A stretch of 64,000 nt of DNA from Nocardiopsis_B sediminis (GCF_042650565.1 NZ_JBHSBH010000014.1:124001-188000), one strand, 5' to 3'. Shown: positions 33,852 to 43,331, counted from the stretch's first letter. Numbers and translations: made by a program. Notes: generated by a model not told the origin, from the letters alone.

Positions 33852-35399
33852 TCATCCGGTGAACAGCCGGGAGGCGGTGAGCGCGACGCGGATGACCGCG
33901 TAGCCCAGCAGCAGCGCCACCACGGCCCACGACAGCACCAGCCACGGAACGCGCCGGGCGCCCGCGACGAGGGCCGCCGGCCCGGCCGCCGGCTCCGCGG
34001 GGCCGGTGCCGGCTCCGGCCGGGGGCGTGTCGGGCTCGGGTTCGTGGAAGCGCGCCGCGACCGGGCGGATCGCGAGGTTGGCGGCGAAGCCGACCGCCAG
34101 GATCGCCACCATGGTGAACAGCGGGGCCTGGTAGGCGCTCTGGGTGAGGGTGCCCGGCTCGCCCTCGGCGTCGAGGAACCCGTTGACGATGAGCGGCCCG
34201 GCGATCCCCGCCGCCGACCACGCGGTGAGCAGCCGGCCGTGGATGGCGCCCACCTGGTAGGTGCCGAACAGGTCGCGCAGGTAGGCCGGGACGGTCGCGA
34301 AGCCGCCGCCGTAGAACGACAGGATGATGCAGGCCAGGCCCACGAACAGCACCGTGGAGGCGCCGCCGACCGTCGCCAGCAGCGTGTAGCAGACCGCCCC
34401 CGCGCCCAGGTAGATGATGTAGACGGGCTTGCGGCCGATGCGGTCGGAGGCCGTCGACCAGCCGAACCTGCCGGCCATGTTGAACAGTGAGAGCATGCCG
34501 ACGAACCCGCCGGCGGCGACCGCGGTCACCGCGGTCTGCGAGCCGTCGCGGAAGAAGTCCTGGATGAGCGGGCTGGCGTGTTCGAGAAGGCCGATGCCCG
34601 CGGTGACGTTGCTGAAGAGCACCACCCACAGCAGCCAGAACTGCGGGGTGCGGATGGCCGTGGCGGCCGACACGCTCGCGGTGGTGATCATCGGGGCGCG
34701 GCGCACGGTGTCGGGGTCGAACCCGGCGGGCCGCCACCCCTCCGGGGGCACGCGGATGAGCAGCACGCCCATGGTCATCAGCACCAGGTAGCCCAGGCCC
34801 AGCGTGACGAAGAGCCCGACCAGCGCCCCGCCGGAGGCGACCGACCCGGCCACGGCGGAGTCGTAGGAGGGGTCGTAGAACCCCATGAGCTGGTCGGAGA
34901 CCGGGGTGGCGACCAGGGCGCCGCCGCCGAAGCCCATGATCGCCATGCCGGTGGCGAGCCCGGGGCGGTCGGGGAACCACTTGATCAGGGTGGAGACCGG
35001 GGAGATGTAGCCGATGCCCAGGCCGATCCCGCCGATCACCCCGTAGCCGAGGTAGAGCAGCCACAGCTGCCCCGTGGCGATCCCCAGGGCGCCGACGAGG
35101 AAGCCCGTGCTCCAGCACACGGCGGAGACGAGCATCGCCTTGCGCGGGCCGTTGCGCTCCACCCAGGTGCCGCCCACCGCGGCCGACAGGCCGAGCATCA
35201 CGATGGCGATGGAGAAGATGATGCCGATCTCCGTCTGGCCCACGTCGAAGTGGGCCACGAGGGAGTTCTTGTAGACGCTGGTGGCGTAGGCCTGCCCGAT
35301 GGACAGGTGCACGGCCAGCGCAGCGGGCGGGATGAGCCAGCGGTTGTATCCCCACGACGCGACGGAGCGCTCGCGGTCCAGTACGGCCAGCGCGGACAA
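33852..35399 (-). CDS. OFA-type MFS transporter
   Basis: Major facilitator of 515 residues with 12 likely membrane helices; it belongs to the oxalate/formate antiporter-like group. Family sequence: RWLIPPAALAVHLSIGQAYA in helix 1, VERNGPRKAML after helix 2, and GIGLGIGYISPVSTLIKWFP in the mid-N half. The second half contains GRFGWSTASDRIGRKPVY. The TTG at 35399 is preferred over upstream starts because GAGGAG precedes it at five bases and the product starts close to helix 1. Substrate is likely a small carboxylate but is not determined by sequence. Confidence 0.86.
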   Translation of the reverse strand: MSALAVLDRERSVASWGYNRWLIPPAALAVHLSIGQAYATSVYKNSLVAHFDVGQTEIGIIFSIAIVMLGLSAAVGGTWVERNGPRKAMLVSAVCWSTGFLVGALGIATGQLWLLYLGYGVIGGIGLGIGYISPVSTLIKWFPDRPGLATGMAIMGFGGGALVATPVSDQLMGFYDPSYDSAVAGSVASGGALVGLFVTLGLGYLVLMTMGVLLIRVPPEGWRPAGFDPDTVRRAPMITTASVSAATAIRTPQFWLLWVVLFSNVTAGIGLLEHASPLIQDFFRDGSQTAVTAVAAGGFVGMLSLFNMAGRFGWSTASDRIGRKPVYIIYLGAGAVCYTLLATVGGASTVLFVGLACIILSFYGGGFATVPAYLRDLFGTYQVGAIHGRLLTAWSAAGIAGPLIVNGFLDAEGEPGTLTQSAYQAPLFTMVAILAVGFAANLAIRPVAARFHEPEPDTPPAGAGTGPAEPAAGPAALVAGARRVPWLVLSWAVVALLLGYAVIRVALTASRLFTG

Positions 35400-35645
35400 G
35401 AGGTCTCCTCTCCCCTCGGCCACCGCCGGACGACCACGTTCGGACATACCGTATGCAGTAGCCACGCGACAGCATGCCATGAGACGCACGCCACTGTGAA
35501 GGTCGCGCTCCAGCACTTTCGCGGCACAGGAGGACGCGGTTCCCGCCGCTGGCCGGGAACGGCCGCCAGCGTACCGCGAAGATCACCGCGGGGACCGGCA
35601 TAGTGACGAAAAGTGATCAGCGGCGCGGCGCCGACGGGAGACACC

Positions 35646-35681
35646 ACAACGGCCGTGCCCCCACGGGGACACGGCCGTTGT
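35646..35681 (-). terminator. Terminator of metK
   Basis: A 12-bp perfect stem (35646-35657 and 35670-35681) with a 12-base G/C loop that may pair partly. It lies 28 bases after the metK stop on the minus strand. There is no T-run, typical for GC-rich actinobacteria. Confidence 0.72.
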
Positions 35682-35708
35682 CCGGGCAGCGGCCGGGGCG
35701 GACCCCGG

Positions 35709-36902
35709 TCAGGCGCCCACCGCGGACTTCAGGGCCTGGGCGCGGTCGGTCTGCTCCCAGGTGAACTCGGGCTCCTCGCGGCCGAAGTGGCCGTAGGCGG
35801 CCGTGCCCGAGTAGATCGGGCGCAGCAGCTGGAGGTCGCGCACGATCGCGGCCGGGCGGAGGTCGAAGACCTCCAGGACGGCCTTCTCGATGACGTCGGG
35901 GGCCACCTGCTCGGTGCCGAAGGTCTCGATGAACACCCCGACCGGGTGGGCCTTGCCGATGGCGTAGGCGACCTGCACCTCGGCGCGGTCGGCCAGCCCG
36001 GCGGCGACGATGTTCTTGGCGACCCAGCGCGTGGCGTAGGCGGCGGAGCGGTCGACCTTGGAGGGGTCCTTGCCCGAGAAGGCGCCGCCGCCGTGGCGGG
36101 CGTAGCCGCCGTAGGTGTCGACGATGATCTTGCGGCCGGTGAGCCCGGCGTCGCCCATCGGCCCGCCGATCTCGAAGCGGCCGGTGGGGTTGACGAGCAG
36201 CCGGTAGCCGTCGGCGTCGAGGCCGTAGCTGGCCACGACCGGCTCGATCACGTGCTCCTTGATGTCGGGGGTCAGCAGCTCGTTGAGGTCGATGTCGGGG
36301 GCGTGCTGGCTGGAGACGACGACGGTGTCGAGCCGCACCGGGACCTGGCCGTCGTACTCGACGGTGACCTGGGTCTTGCCGTCGGGGCGCAGGTAGGGCA
36401 CGGTGCCGTCGCGGCGGACCGCCGACAGCCGCTGCGACAGCGCGTGGGCGAGCTTGATGGGCAGCGGCATCAGCTCGGGGGTCTCGCGGTTGGCGTAGCC
36501 GAACATCAGGCCCTGGTCGCCGGCGCCCTGGCGGTCGAGGTCGTCGCCCTCGTTCTCGACGCGCGCCTCGTAGGCGGTGTCGACGCCCTGGGCGATGTCG
36601 GGCGACTGGGAGCCGATGGAGACCGACACCCCGCAGGAGGCGCCGTCGAAGCCCTTGGCGGAGGAGTCGTAGCCGATGGCCAGGATCTTTTCGCGGATGA
36701 TGGCGGGGATGTCGACGTAGGTCTGCGTGGTGACCTCACCGGCGACGTGCACCTGTCCGGTGGTGATCAGGGTCTCGACGGCGACCCGGCTGGCCGGGTC
36801 GTCCTTGAGCATCGCGTCGAGGATCGCGTCACTGATCTGGTCGGCCATCTTGTCGGGGTGGCCTTCGGTGACCGACTCGGAGGTGAAAAGGCGACGGGAC
36901 AC
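35709..36902 (-). CDS. metK: S-adenosylmethionine synthetase
   Basis: Makes SAM from methionine and ATP. The 397 residues begin MSRRLFTSESVTEGHPDKMA (GHPDK at 14-18). They contain GAGDQGLMFGYA with the ATP-binding motif, GGYARHGGGAFSGKDPSKVD (metal/phosphate loop) and the C-terminal GHFGR region. GTG at 36902 is used because AAGGAG is nine bases upstream and length is exactly standard. Inserted between the coaBC gene (350-base gap) and the terminator at 35646. I see no SAM riboswitch in front of it, in contrast to the aminotransferase gene. Confidence 0.98.
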   Translation of the reverse strand: MSRRLFTSESVTEGHPDKMADQISDAILDAMLKDDPASRVAVETLITTGQVHVAGEVTTQTYVDIPAIIREKILAIGYDSSAKGFDGASCGVSVSIGSQSPDIAQGVDTAYEARVENEGDDLDRQGAGDQGLMFGYANRETPELMPLPIKLAHALSQRLSAVRRDGTVPYLRPDGKTQVTVEYDGQVPVRLDTVVVSSQHAPDIDLNELLTPDIKEHVIEPVVASYGLDADGYRLLVNPTGRFEIGGPMGDAGLTGRKIIVDTYGGYARHGGGAFSGKDPSKVDRSAAYATRWVAKNIVAAGLADRAEVQVAYAIGKAHPVGVFIETFGTEQVAPDVIEKAVLEVFDLRPAAIVRDLQLLRPIYSGTAAYGHFGREEPEFTWEQTDRAQALKSAVGA

Positions 36903-37252
36903 GTTGAGGGACTCCTTGCAGCGGCTGCTGGCTGACAGTTGTCGGCGCGGCCCGGCCGCCGAGGGGGTATGGGAGGCCCCTGCGGCGAACACCGTCCGAC
37001 GCGGTTGGTTCTTGCTGTTCCACTGTAGTGGGCTGCCTGCGGCAGCGCCTGAAGAGCGATGGTACGGCCCGTGCGACCCGGGCGTGCCCCGGGCCGTGCC
37101 GTGGCGCCGCGCGACCGCGGATGCCCTCTTCAGAACCCCCGCGGGCGCAATGTGACGCACGACACAAGGAAATTTCCGGTGGCGTGCCGATCATGGCCCT
37201 GTACTGGGAATTCCGTAGCGTACAGCGAAACCGGGTCGCTGATGGCGCAACA
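36903..37252. other. 350-base spacer between metK and coaBC
   Basis: No coding frame with family features. A GC hairpin-like stretch at 37060-37110 (GCCCGTGCGAC..GGGCCGTGCCG) may be a leader or end structure. A metK promoter probably lies here but no clear hexamers were found. Confidence 0.4.
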
Positions 37253-38479
37253 CTACCGATCGGTATGGCCGGGCGCCAGGCGTGGCTCGACGAGATCCCA
37301 GACACGGTCGGCCAGGTCCTCCTTGGGACCGTTGGGGATCTCCGTCGCCGAGCCGTCGGCGCCGAGCACCATCGCCTGGTTGTCCTCGGTCCCGAACGCC
37401 CGGCCGCCGCCCACCTGGTTGACGACCAGCAGGTCGCAGCCCTTGCGCGCGAGCTTGGCGCGGCCGTACTCCAGGACGTGGTCGGTCTCGGCCGCGAACC
37501 CCACGACCACCTGGCCCGCGCGGGCGCGCTCGCCGCTGATCTCCAGCAGGATGTCGGGGTTCTCGACCAGCTCGATGGGGGCGGGCCCGGCTCCGGTCTT
37601 CTTGATCTTGCCTTCGGCGCTGGACACGGGCCGGAAGTCGGCGACGGCGGCGGCCATCACGATGACGTCGGCCTTGGCCCGCTCGGCGAGCACCGCCTCG
37701 CGCAGCTCCTGCGCGGAGCCCACCCGGCGCACGTCGGCGCCCGCGGGATCGGGCAGTCCGACGTTGGCCGACACGAGCACGACCTCGGCGCCGCGCGCCA
37801 GGGCGGTGGCCGCGAGCGCGTAGCCCTGGCGGCCCGAGGAGCGGTTGCCGATGAAGCGGACCGGGTCGATGGGCTCGCGGGTGCCGCCGGCGGAGATCAG
37901 CACCCGGCGTCCGGCCAGGCCGGAGGGGGCGCCGCCGTGCGCCAGGACGCGCCGGGCGGCGGCGAAGAGGAGATCGGGGTCGGGGAGCCGGCCGGGGCCG
38001 GTGTCGGCCCCCGTGAGCCGGCCCACGGCCGGGTCGAGCACGATCGCCCCCCGCGAGCGCAGGGTGGCGACGTTGGCGCGGGTGGCCGGGTGCTCCCACA
38101 TCTCGGTGTGCATCGCCGGGGCGAAGACCACCGGACATCGCGCGGTGAGCAGCGTGTTGGTGAGCAGGTCGTCGGCGATCCCGTGCGCCGCCTTGGCGAG
38201 CAGGTCGGCGGTGGCCGGGGCGACGAACACGAGGTCGGCCCGCTGGCCGATGCGCACGTGCGGGACCTCGTGGACCCGGTCCCACACGCCGGTGGCGACC
38301 GGCCGACCGGACAGGGCCGCCCACGTGGGCTCGCCCACGAAGCGCAGGGCGTCGGCGGTCGGGACGACCTGGACGCGGTGCCCGGACTCGGTGAAGCGGC
38401 GGAGCAGCTCGCAGACCTTGTAGGCGGCGATGCCCGCGCCGACTCCCAGCACGACCTCGGTCGGGTGGTCAGTGTTCAC
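37253..38479 (-). CDS. coaBC: CoaBC: PPC decarboxylase / phosphopantothenate-cysteine ligase
   Basis: Bifunctional coenzyme A enzyme of 408 residues. The N-terminal flavoprotein CoaC half has VVLGVGAGIAAYKVCELLRR, VHEVPHVRIGQRAD with the active-site His and the substrate clamp PAMHTEMW. The C-terminal CoaB half has ISAGGTREPIDPVRFIGNRS, then KADVIVMAAAVADFRP and VGFAAETDHVL. GTG at 38479 chosen because an earlier TTG at 38497 lacks a ribosome site; even so the site here is weak. It sits between rpoZ and metK in the standard actinobacterial order. Confidence 0.95.
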   Translation of the reverse strand: MNTDHPTEVVLGVGAGIAAYKVCELLRRFTESGHRVQVVPTADALRFVGEPTWAALSGRPVATGVWDRVHEVPHVRIGQRADLVFVAPATADLLAKAAHGIADDLLTNTLLTARCPVVFAPAMHTEMWEHPATRANVATLRSRGAIVLDPAVGRLTGADTGPGRLPDPDLLFAAARRVLAHGGAPSGLAGRRVLISAGGTREPIDPVRFIGNRSSGRQGYALAATALARGAEVVLVSANVGLPDPAGADVRRVGSAQELREAVLAERAKADVIVMAAAVADFRPVSSAEGKIKKTGAGPAPIELVENPDILLEISGERARAGQVVVGFAAETDHVLEYGRAKLARKGCDLLVVNQVGGGRAFGTEDNQAMVLGADGSATEIPNGPKEDLADRVWDLVEPRLAPGHTDR

Positions 38480-38525
38480 GAAACGGACTCTAGCCAACGG
38501 GCGCCGCGCGCCCGCGGACCGCCCC

Positions 38526-38792
38526 TCAGGAACCCTCGTAGGGCTCCGCGGTCAGCAGCCCGGACTTGACCTCGCGCAGCGCGATGGACAGCGCCTTCTC
38601 CTGCACCTGGGTCTCGACGAGCGGGCCCACGTATTCGAGCAGGCCCTCGCCCAGCTGGGCGTAGTAGGCGTTGATCTGCCGGGCGCGCTTGGAGGCCATG
38701 GTGACCAGGCTGTACTTGCTGTCGACGCACTCGAGGAGGTCGTCGATGGGCGGGTTGGTGATGCCTTCGGCGACGGGCCTGGTGCCAGCCAC
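38526..38792 (-). CDS. rpoZ: RNA polymerase omega subunit
   Basis: Omega subunit of RNA polymerase (88 residues) that helps fold and assemble beta prime. Sequence features: EGITNPPIDDLLE, SKYSLVTMASKRARQINAYY, and ALSIALREVKSGLL. GTG at 38792 with AGGGGG seven bases upstream gives the normal actinobacterial length; the frame is open further upstream but with unrelated sequence. Located 88 bases after gmk, same strand, and 46 bases before coaBC. Confidence 0.97.
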   Translation of the reverse strand: MAGTRPVAEGITNPPIDDLLECVDSKYSLVTMASKRARQINAYYAQLGEGLLEYVGPLVETQVQEKALSIALREVKSGLLTAEPYEGS

Positions 38793-38880
38793 GTGCGTCC
38801 CCCTGGTCGGTCGTGGCCCCTGCGGGCCTGCGGGATGGTTGTCGGCGCTTAGAAGCATATGCGACGGGGCGCGCCGGGCC

Positions 38881-39477
38881 TCACACCTGCGGTGCGCGGA
38901 CCAACGCTAGCAGTTCGTCCCGTACGTCCTGCACGGATGTGTTGACGAGCGTGGTGTCGAACTCCTTCTCGGCGGCGAGTTCGACGCGGGCGGCGTCCAG
39001 GCGCCGCTGGATGACGTCGGGGGCCTCGGTGCCGCGGCCGGTGAGGCGGCGCACCAGCTCCTCCCACGAGGGCGGGGCCAGGAAGACGAGCAGGGCCCCG
39101 GGCATGTTCTCGCGCACTTGGCGCGCGCCCTGGAGGTCGATCTCCAGCAGCACGGGCCGCCCGGTTTTCAGGCGCTCCTCGACCGGGCGCCGGGGGGTGC
39201 CGTAGCGGTTGCCGGCGAACTCGGCCCATTCGAGGAGCTCGCCCTCGGCGATCAGCCGGTCGAACCCGGGGTCGTCGGTGAAGTGGTACTCGACGCCGTC
39301 TGTCTCGCCGGGGCGCGGCGGGCGGGTGGTCGCCGAGACCGACAGCCACACCTCGGGGTGGTGGTCGCGGATCTCCCTGACGACCGTGCTCTTGCCCACG
39401 CCCGAGGGGCCGGACAGGACGATGAGCCGTGTGGCCGGGCCGACGGGGTCGGCTCCGGTGCCGGAGGCGGTGGTCAC
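38881..39477 (-). CDS. gmk: Guanylate kinase
   Basis: Phosphorylates GMP to GDP. A 198-residue protein with P-loop GPSGVGKS at 23-30, ATTRPPRPGETDGVEYHF (GMP-binding), WAEFAGNRYGTP and LLEIDLQGARQV. The N-terminal 15 residues are Gly/Ala-rich. GTG start at 39477 gives the family start a few residues earlier than the P-loop. It lies between mihF and rpoZ in the conserved order. Confidence 0.97.
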   Translation of the reverse strand: MTTASGTGADPVGPATRLIVLSGPSGVGKSTVVREIRDHHPEVWLSVSATTRPPRPGETDGVEYHFTDDPGFDRLIAEGELLEWAEFAGNRYGTPRRPVEERLKTGRPVLLEIDLQGARQVRENMPGALLVFLAPPSWEELVRRLTGRGTEAPDVIQRRLDAARVELAAEKEFDTTLVNTSVQDVRDELLALVRAPQV

Positions 39478-39834
39478 GTGCGGATCAGACTCTCGGGAGC
39501 GCGGGACGGGCGGATGTCCCGGGGCGGCGGGGCCGGGGGCGCTCGCGGGGCGCCGCCTGCGCGGTGCCGTGCCCGGGATGGTCGGTCATTTATACCACCG
39601 AGCCGCGGTACGACCGGTGGTCCGCCCCGCGTGGGGTTCGCACCGGCCGCACCGCGGCCGTGTGTCCGCACTGTCGCCGGCCGGCCGCGTGCGCGGCCCG
39701 CCGGGACGTCTGGTCGCGGCGGCCGGGGTCCGGCCCCGGGCGCCTGATGGGGCGCCGGGGGCCGGGGGTCCGCCGCCTGCGGCGGTCACCGCCTCAAATG
39801 GGGGAGACGGCGCCGCCGGTGCCGGCCGTGCCGG
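39478..39834. other. 357-base spacer between gmk and mihF
   Basis: No supported gene; Pro/Gly/Arg-rich frames only. On the minus strand TATAAA at 39589-39594 could be a -10 of gmk, with a leader of about 110 bases, but no good -35 is present. Near 39745-39790 there are long G/C hairpins that might end the mihF transcript. Confidence 0.4.
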
Positions 39835-40155
39835 CTATTCGCCGCCGCCGAACTCGCGCTCCAGGGCCGCGCGCTGGTTGGCGCCCAGGCCCCGGACACG
39901 GCGGGACTCGGCGATGTTCAGCCGCTCCATGATCTGCTTGGCGCGGACCTTGCCGACGCCGGGGAGCGATTCGAGCAGAGCCGAGACCTTCATCTTGCCG
40001 ATGACGTCGTCGGCCTGACCGTCGGCGAGCACCTCGGAGAGGGACACGCCACCGTGCTTCAGCCGGTTCTTGACTTCCGCGCGCTCTTTTCTGGCCTTGG
40101 CGGCTTTCTCCAGAGCCGCGGCGCGCTGTTCAGGTGTGAGGGGAGGAAGGGCCAC
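39835..40155 (-). CDS. mihF: Integration host factor, actinobacterial type
   Basis: Nucleoid-associated protein of 106 residues, unrelated to HU/IHF. It binds and bends DNA through a helix-two-turn-helix domain. Features: the charged coiled N-terminus EQRAAALEKAAKARKER, MKVSALLESLPGVGKVRAKQ and IMERLNIAESRRVRGLGAN. It lies upstream of gmk in the universal actinobacterial order. The GTG at 40155 is chosen; the first residues LPPLTPEQR are typical. Confidence 0.97.
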   Translation of the reverse strand: MALPPLTPEQRAAALEKAAKARKERAEVKNRLKHGGVSLSEVLADGQADDVIGKMKVSALLESLPGVGKVRAKQIMERLNIAESRRVRGLGANQRAALEREFGGGE

Positions 40156-40204
40156 GCCGGGTCACCTCGGTTTTCTCTCGTATGTAGAGGGCGGACGCCT
40201 GCGC

Positions 40205-40234
40205 AAGTTAGTAGGTTCCGACCCTGTTCGGCAA
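40205..40234 (-). promoter_or_regulatory. Likely mihF promoter
   Basis: On the minus strand TTGCCG (40229-40234), an 18-base spacer, and TAACTT (40205-40210). The predicted start is about 45 bases before the mihF GTG. The region 40160-40470 is also more AT-rich than average and holds no gene. Confidence 0.45.
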
Positions 40235-40477
40235 CGCAAAGTGGCCTTTCAAACGCTATTTCATCCAACTAATTACGCTCTGTCACAACCTGATTGCGGA
40301 GAGGTGGCAAATTCAGGACGTTGGACCCTGTTGAACGCACTCCGGCGCCGACCGCAAAAGAGCACATCGCGCGGGCCGCGCAGGTCATCACGGTCGTCCT
40401 TTGCCGAATTTAGGGTCGTCACTTTCTGACACCTTTATTAGTCCGAAATCGGTCACTTCAGGCGAGGAAAACGGCGC

Positions 40478-41179
40478 TCAGGCCGACGCCGACTCCGCCC
40501 GGCGCAGCGCCGCCGCGATGGAGGCCGCCGCCGCGCCGGGGTCGGCCGCGCGGGTGATCGGCCGACCGATCACGAGCAGATCGGCGCCCGCCGCGAGCGC
40601 CTCCTCGGGCGTGGCGACGCGCGCCTGGTCGCCCTTGTCGGCGCCCGCCGGGCGCACGCCGGGCGTGATGAGGGTGATGCCGGGGCCGACCTCGGCGCGC
40701 AGCGACGCGGCCTCCTGCGGCGAGCAGACGAGCGCCTTGGCGCCGGCCTCGACCGCCAGGACCGCCAGGCGCCGGGTGGCGTCCAGGGACGGCCCGCGCA
40801 GCCCCACGCGCTCCAGGGCGGCGTCGTCGAGGGACGTGAGCACCGTGACCGCCGCGATGGCGGTGTCGGGGGCGGCCTCGACCGCGGCCGCGATCATGTC
40901 GCGCCCGCCGGCGGCGTGCACGGTGAGGATCGACGGCTTGAGCCGGGCGATGTTGCGCGCGGCCCCGGCGACGGTGGCCGGGATGTCGTGCAGCTTGAGG
41001 TCGAGGAAGACGGAGACCTTGGTGCCGCCGCGCAGCGTGGCGACCACTTCGGGGCCGTAGCGGAGGTACAGCTCCAGCCCCACCTTGACGGTGCTGACGT
41101 GGGGCGCGACCGCCGACGCCCAGCGGGCGGCGGTCTCGATGTCGGGTGCGTCGATGGCGACGGCGATGGGCGCGGCCAC
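40478..41179 (-). CDS. pyrF: Orotidine 5'-phosphate decarboxylase
   Basis: Last step to UMP. The 233 residues are a compact TIM barrel with the catalytic Asp-x-Lys-x4-Asp in VSVFLDLKLHDIPAT. SILTVHAAGG, LVCSPQEAA and the C-terminal phosphate site LLVIGRPITRA follow. GTG at 41179 is chosen because AAGGAGACC lies ahead at eight bases. Last gene of the pyr operon. The 250-base gap to pyrD is larger than other spacings in the operon. Confidence 0.96.
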   Translation of the reverse strand: MAAPIAVAIDAPDIETAARWASAVAPHVSTVKVGLELYLRYGPEVVATLRGGTKVSVFLDLKLHDIPATVAGAARNIARLKPSILTVHAAGGRDMIAAAVEAAPDTAIAAVTVLTSLDDAALERVGLRGPSLDATRRLAVLAVEAGAKALVCSPQEAASLRAEVGPGITLITPGVRPAGADKGDQARVATPEEALAAGADLLVIGRPITRAADPGAAAASIAAALRRAESASA

Positions 41180-41430
41180 GATCGGTCTCCTTACGTGTGA
41201 CGTGTCGATGTGATGAGCGGGCATGTCCGTGCCGCCGGAGGGGCGGCGCGTACATGATCGGCATGGACACACTGCAACCTGCGATTCCCCCTTGCGGCCG
41301 GTTCATGCATGTGGCGGCACGATGTCTCCCCGCGGCCCTCAGCCGCACGCAGCGGCGCGTTCGGGGTGCGGGGCGGGACCGGGGCGCCGTGGAGCCACCG
41401 GTCCGTCACAGGCCGTCTGAGCGCGCCGGT

Positions 41431-42378
41431 TCAGTATCGCCCCAGCGCAGCCCCCATGGGGCGGTGCGCGGCACCGATCAGGTCGCCGACCGAGGCGCCG
41501 CGCTCGACGAGGAGCTCCTCCAGCTCCCGCAGGATGCGCACGCACGCCGAGGGGTCGGAGAAGTTCACGGTGCCCACGGCGACCGCCGAGGCGCCGGCGG
41601 CCAGGAACTCCAGGACGTCGGCGCCGGTGCGCACGCCGCCCATCCCGATGATGGGCACCTCGGGCAGCGCCGCGTGCACCTCGTAGACGCACCCCACGGC
41701 GATCGGCCGGATCGCCGGGCCCGACACCCCGCCCATGCCCCCGGCGACCGCCGGGCGCAGCGTGCGGGGGTCGATGGCCATGCCCCGCATGCTGTTGATC
41801 ATGGACAGGCCGTCGGCGCGCGCCTCCACGCACGCCTCCGCCAGGCCGACCAGGTCGGGCACGTCGGCGGCGAGCTTGGCGAAGACGGGGATGTCGGAGC
41901 GGGCGTGGGAACGCACCGCGTGCACGATGGCCGCCGCGCCCGCCGGGTCGTCGGTGAAGTGCCGGCCCTGGGCGGCGGGGTCGGGACAGGAGAGGTTGAC
42001 CTCGATCATCCGCACCCCGGGCACCGCCGAGAGGCGCCGGGCCAGCTCGGCGTACTCGGCGGCGCCGCTCCCTGCGACCGAGGCGACCGCCTGGCCGCCG
42101 CGCGACAGCAGCCAGGGCAGGTCGCGCTCCAGGAAGACCTCAACACCGGGCCCCTGGAGGCCGATCGCGCTGAGCATCCCGCTGGGGGTCTCGGCCATGC
42201 GCGGAGCGGGCCACCCGGCCCGGGGTTCGAGCATGACCGATTTGGTGATCACGGCGCCGATGCGGTTGATGTCGAAGAACTGCGCCAGCTCGCGGCCGGT
42301 CCCGGCGCACCCCGCAGCGGTCATGATCGGGTTGTCCAGCTCAACATGGCTGAGCCGGGTCCGCAGGTTGGGCGTCAT
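41431..42378 (-). CDS. pyrD: Dihydroorotate dehydrogenase, catalytic subunit (PyrDB type)
   Basis: FMN enzyme of 315 residues oxidising dihydroorotate to orotate. It is the class 1B cytosolic type, because it lacks an N-terminal membrane helix, carries the class 1B-type segment VNLSCPDP, and lies directly after pyrK, its electron-transfer partner. Other motifs: MTAAGCAGTG near the N-terminus, and late VPIIGMGGVRTGADVLEFL and AVAVGT. Start ATG at 42378 behind GGAAGG. The class 1B enzyme uses NAD via PyrK. Confidence 0.93.
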   Translation of the reverse strand: MTPNLRTRLSHVELDNPIMTAAGCAGTGRELAQFFDINRIGAVITKSVMLEPRAGWPAPRMAETPSGMLSAIGLQGPGVEVFLERDLPWLLSRGGQAVASVAGSGAAEYAELARRLSAVPGVRMIEVNLSCPDPAAQGRHFTDDPAGAAAIVHAVRSHARSDIPVFAKLAADVPDLVGLAEACVEARADGLSMINSMRGMAIDPRTLRPAVAGGMGGVSGPAIRPIAVGCVYEVHAALPEVPIIGMGGVRTGADVLEFLAAGASAVAVGTVNFSDPSACVRILRELEELLVERGASVGDLIGAAHRPMGAALGRY

Positions 42379-42434
42379 CGGGGCAGGCCTTCCATCCTCA
42401 TCGAGCAGCACACCAGCACCCAGCACAGCACCGC

Positions 42435-43331
42435 TCAGCCGGCCTCGCGGTCGGCGATGCCGTCCTTGTCGGCGCGCGCCTTCCAGCCGGGCGCGCCGAG
42501 GGCGTCGAAGGGGATCGTGCCGACGTCGTCGAAGCGCACCCGCTCGCCGCGGAAGACCGGACCGTCGACGCAGGAGCGCACCATGCGGGTGATGCCGTCG
42601 TCGCCCACGACCGGGATCACGCAGCTCATGCAGATCCCGGTGCCGCAGGCCATGGTCTCCTCCACCGACACCTGCACCGGGATGCCGTGGGCGGCGGCCA
42701 CGGCGGTGACCTCGCGCAGCATCGGCATCGGCCCGCAGGCGTAGACGACGTCGGAGCGGGCGTCCTCGATCACCCCGCCCAGCGCGTCGGTGACCCGCCC
42801 GCGCACCCCGAACGAGCCGTCGTCGGTGGTGAACGTGGCGGTCTCGGCGACCCGGCGGGCGGTGATGGCGCTGAAGACGCGGTCGGCCGAGGCCGCGCCC
42901 AGGACGAAGTCGACCCGGCAGCCGCGCCGGCGCAGCGCCTGCGCCAGCGGGAACAGCGGGGCGCTGCCGGAGCCGCCCCCGGCCAGGACGCAGTTGACGG
43001 GGTCGCGGGGCAGCGGGAAGGGCCGGCCCAGGGGGCCCACCAGGTCGAGCAGGTCGCGCGAGCGGCGCTCGGACAGCCAGGTGGTCCCGGGGCCGCGCAC
43101 GGAGAACAGGAACTCCACCGTGCCGCCGTAGTCGGGCTTGACGTCGTGGATGGCGAAGGGGCGCCGCAGCAGCATGCCGGAGTGCTCCCCGCCGACCGAC
43201 ACCGACACGAACTGGCCCGACCGGAACCGCTCGGCGATGCCCGGCGCGACGACCGTGATGGCGTAGTACGCGTCCACGCGGCGCACGGTCAGCACGGGGC
43301 TCCGCATCTGCACCGGCCCGAAATCACTCAC
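42435..43331 (-). CDS. pyrK: Dihydroorotate dehydrogenase electron-transfer subunit
   Basis: Iron-sulfur flavoprotein of 298 residues passing electrons from PyrD to NAD. Ferredoxin-reductase-like FAD domain (RSGQFVSVSV, LLRRPFAIHDV), NAD domain (VLAGGGSGSAPLFPLAQALR) and the C-terminal 2Fe-2S motif in ETMACGTGICMSCVIPV plus VRSCVDGPVF. The GTG at 43331 is used; an ATG at 43307 is possible. Upstream bases 43368-43370 are unknown, so the sequence before the start cannot be judged fully. Confidence 0.93.
   Translation of the reverse strand: MSDFGPVQMRSPVLTVRRVDAYYAITVVAPGIAERFRSGQFVSVSVGGEHSGMLLRRPFAIHDVKPDYGGTVEFLFSVRGPGTTWLSERRSRDLLDLVGPLGRPFPLPRDPVNCVLAGGGSGSAPLFPLAQALRRRGCRVDFVLGAASADRVFSAITARRVAETATFTTDDGSFGVRGRVTDALGGVIEDARSDVVYACGPMPMLREVTAVAAAHGIPVQVSVEETMACGTGICMSCVIPVVGDDGITRMVRSCVDGPVFRGERVRFDDVGTIPFDALGAPGWKARADKDGIADREAG

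Noticed and set aside
32557..35601. 1014-codon minus-strand frame across DUF418 and the MFS gene
   Set aside because: Shadow of the DUF418 gene and an out-of-frame reading of the MFS gene.
36903..37252. Possible SAM riboswitch before metK
   Set aside because: Sequence lacks the SAM-I, SAM-II or SAM-IV core blocks that are clear at 28431-28558.
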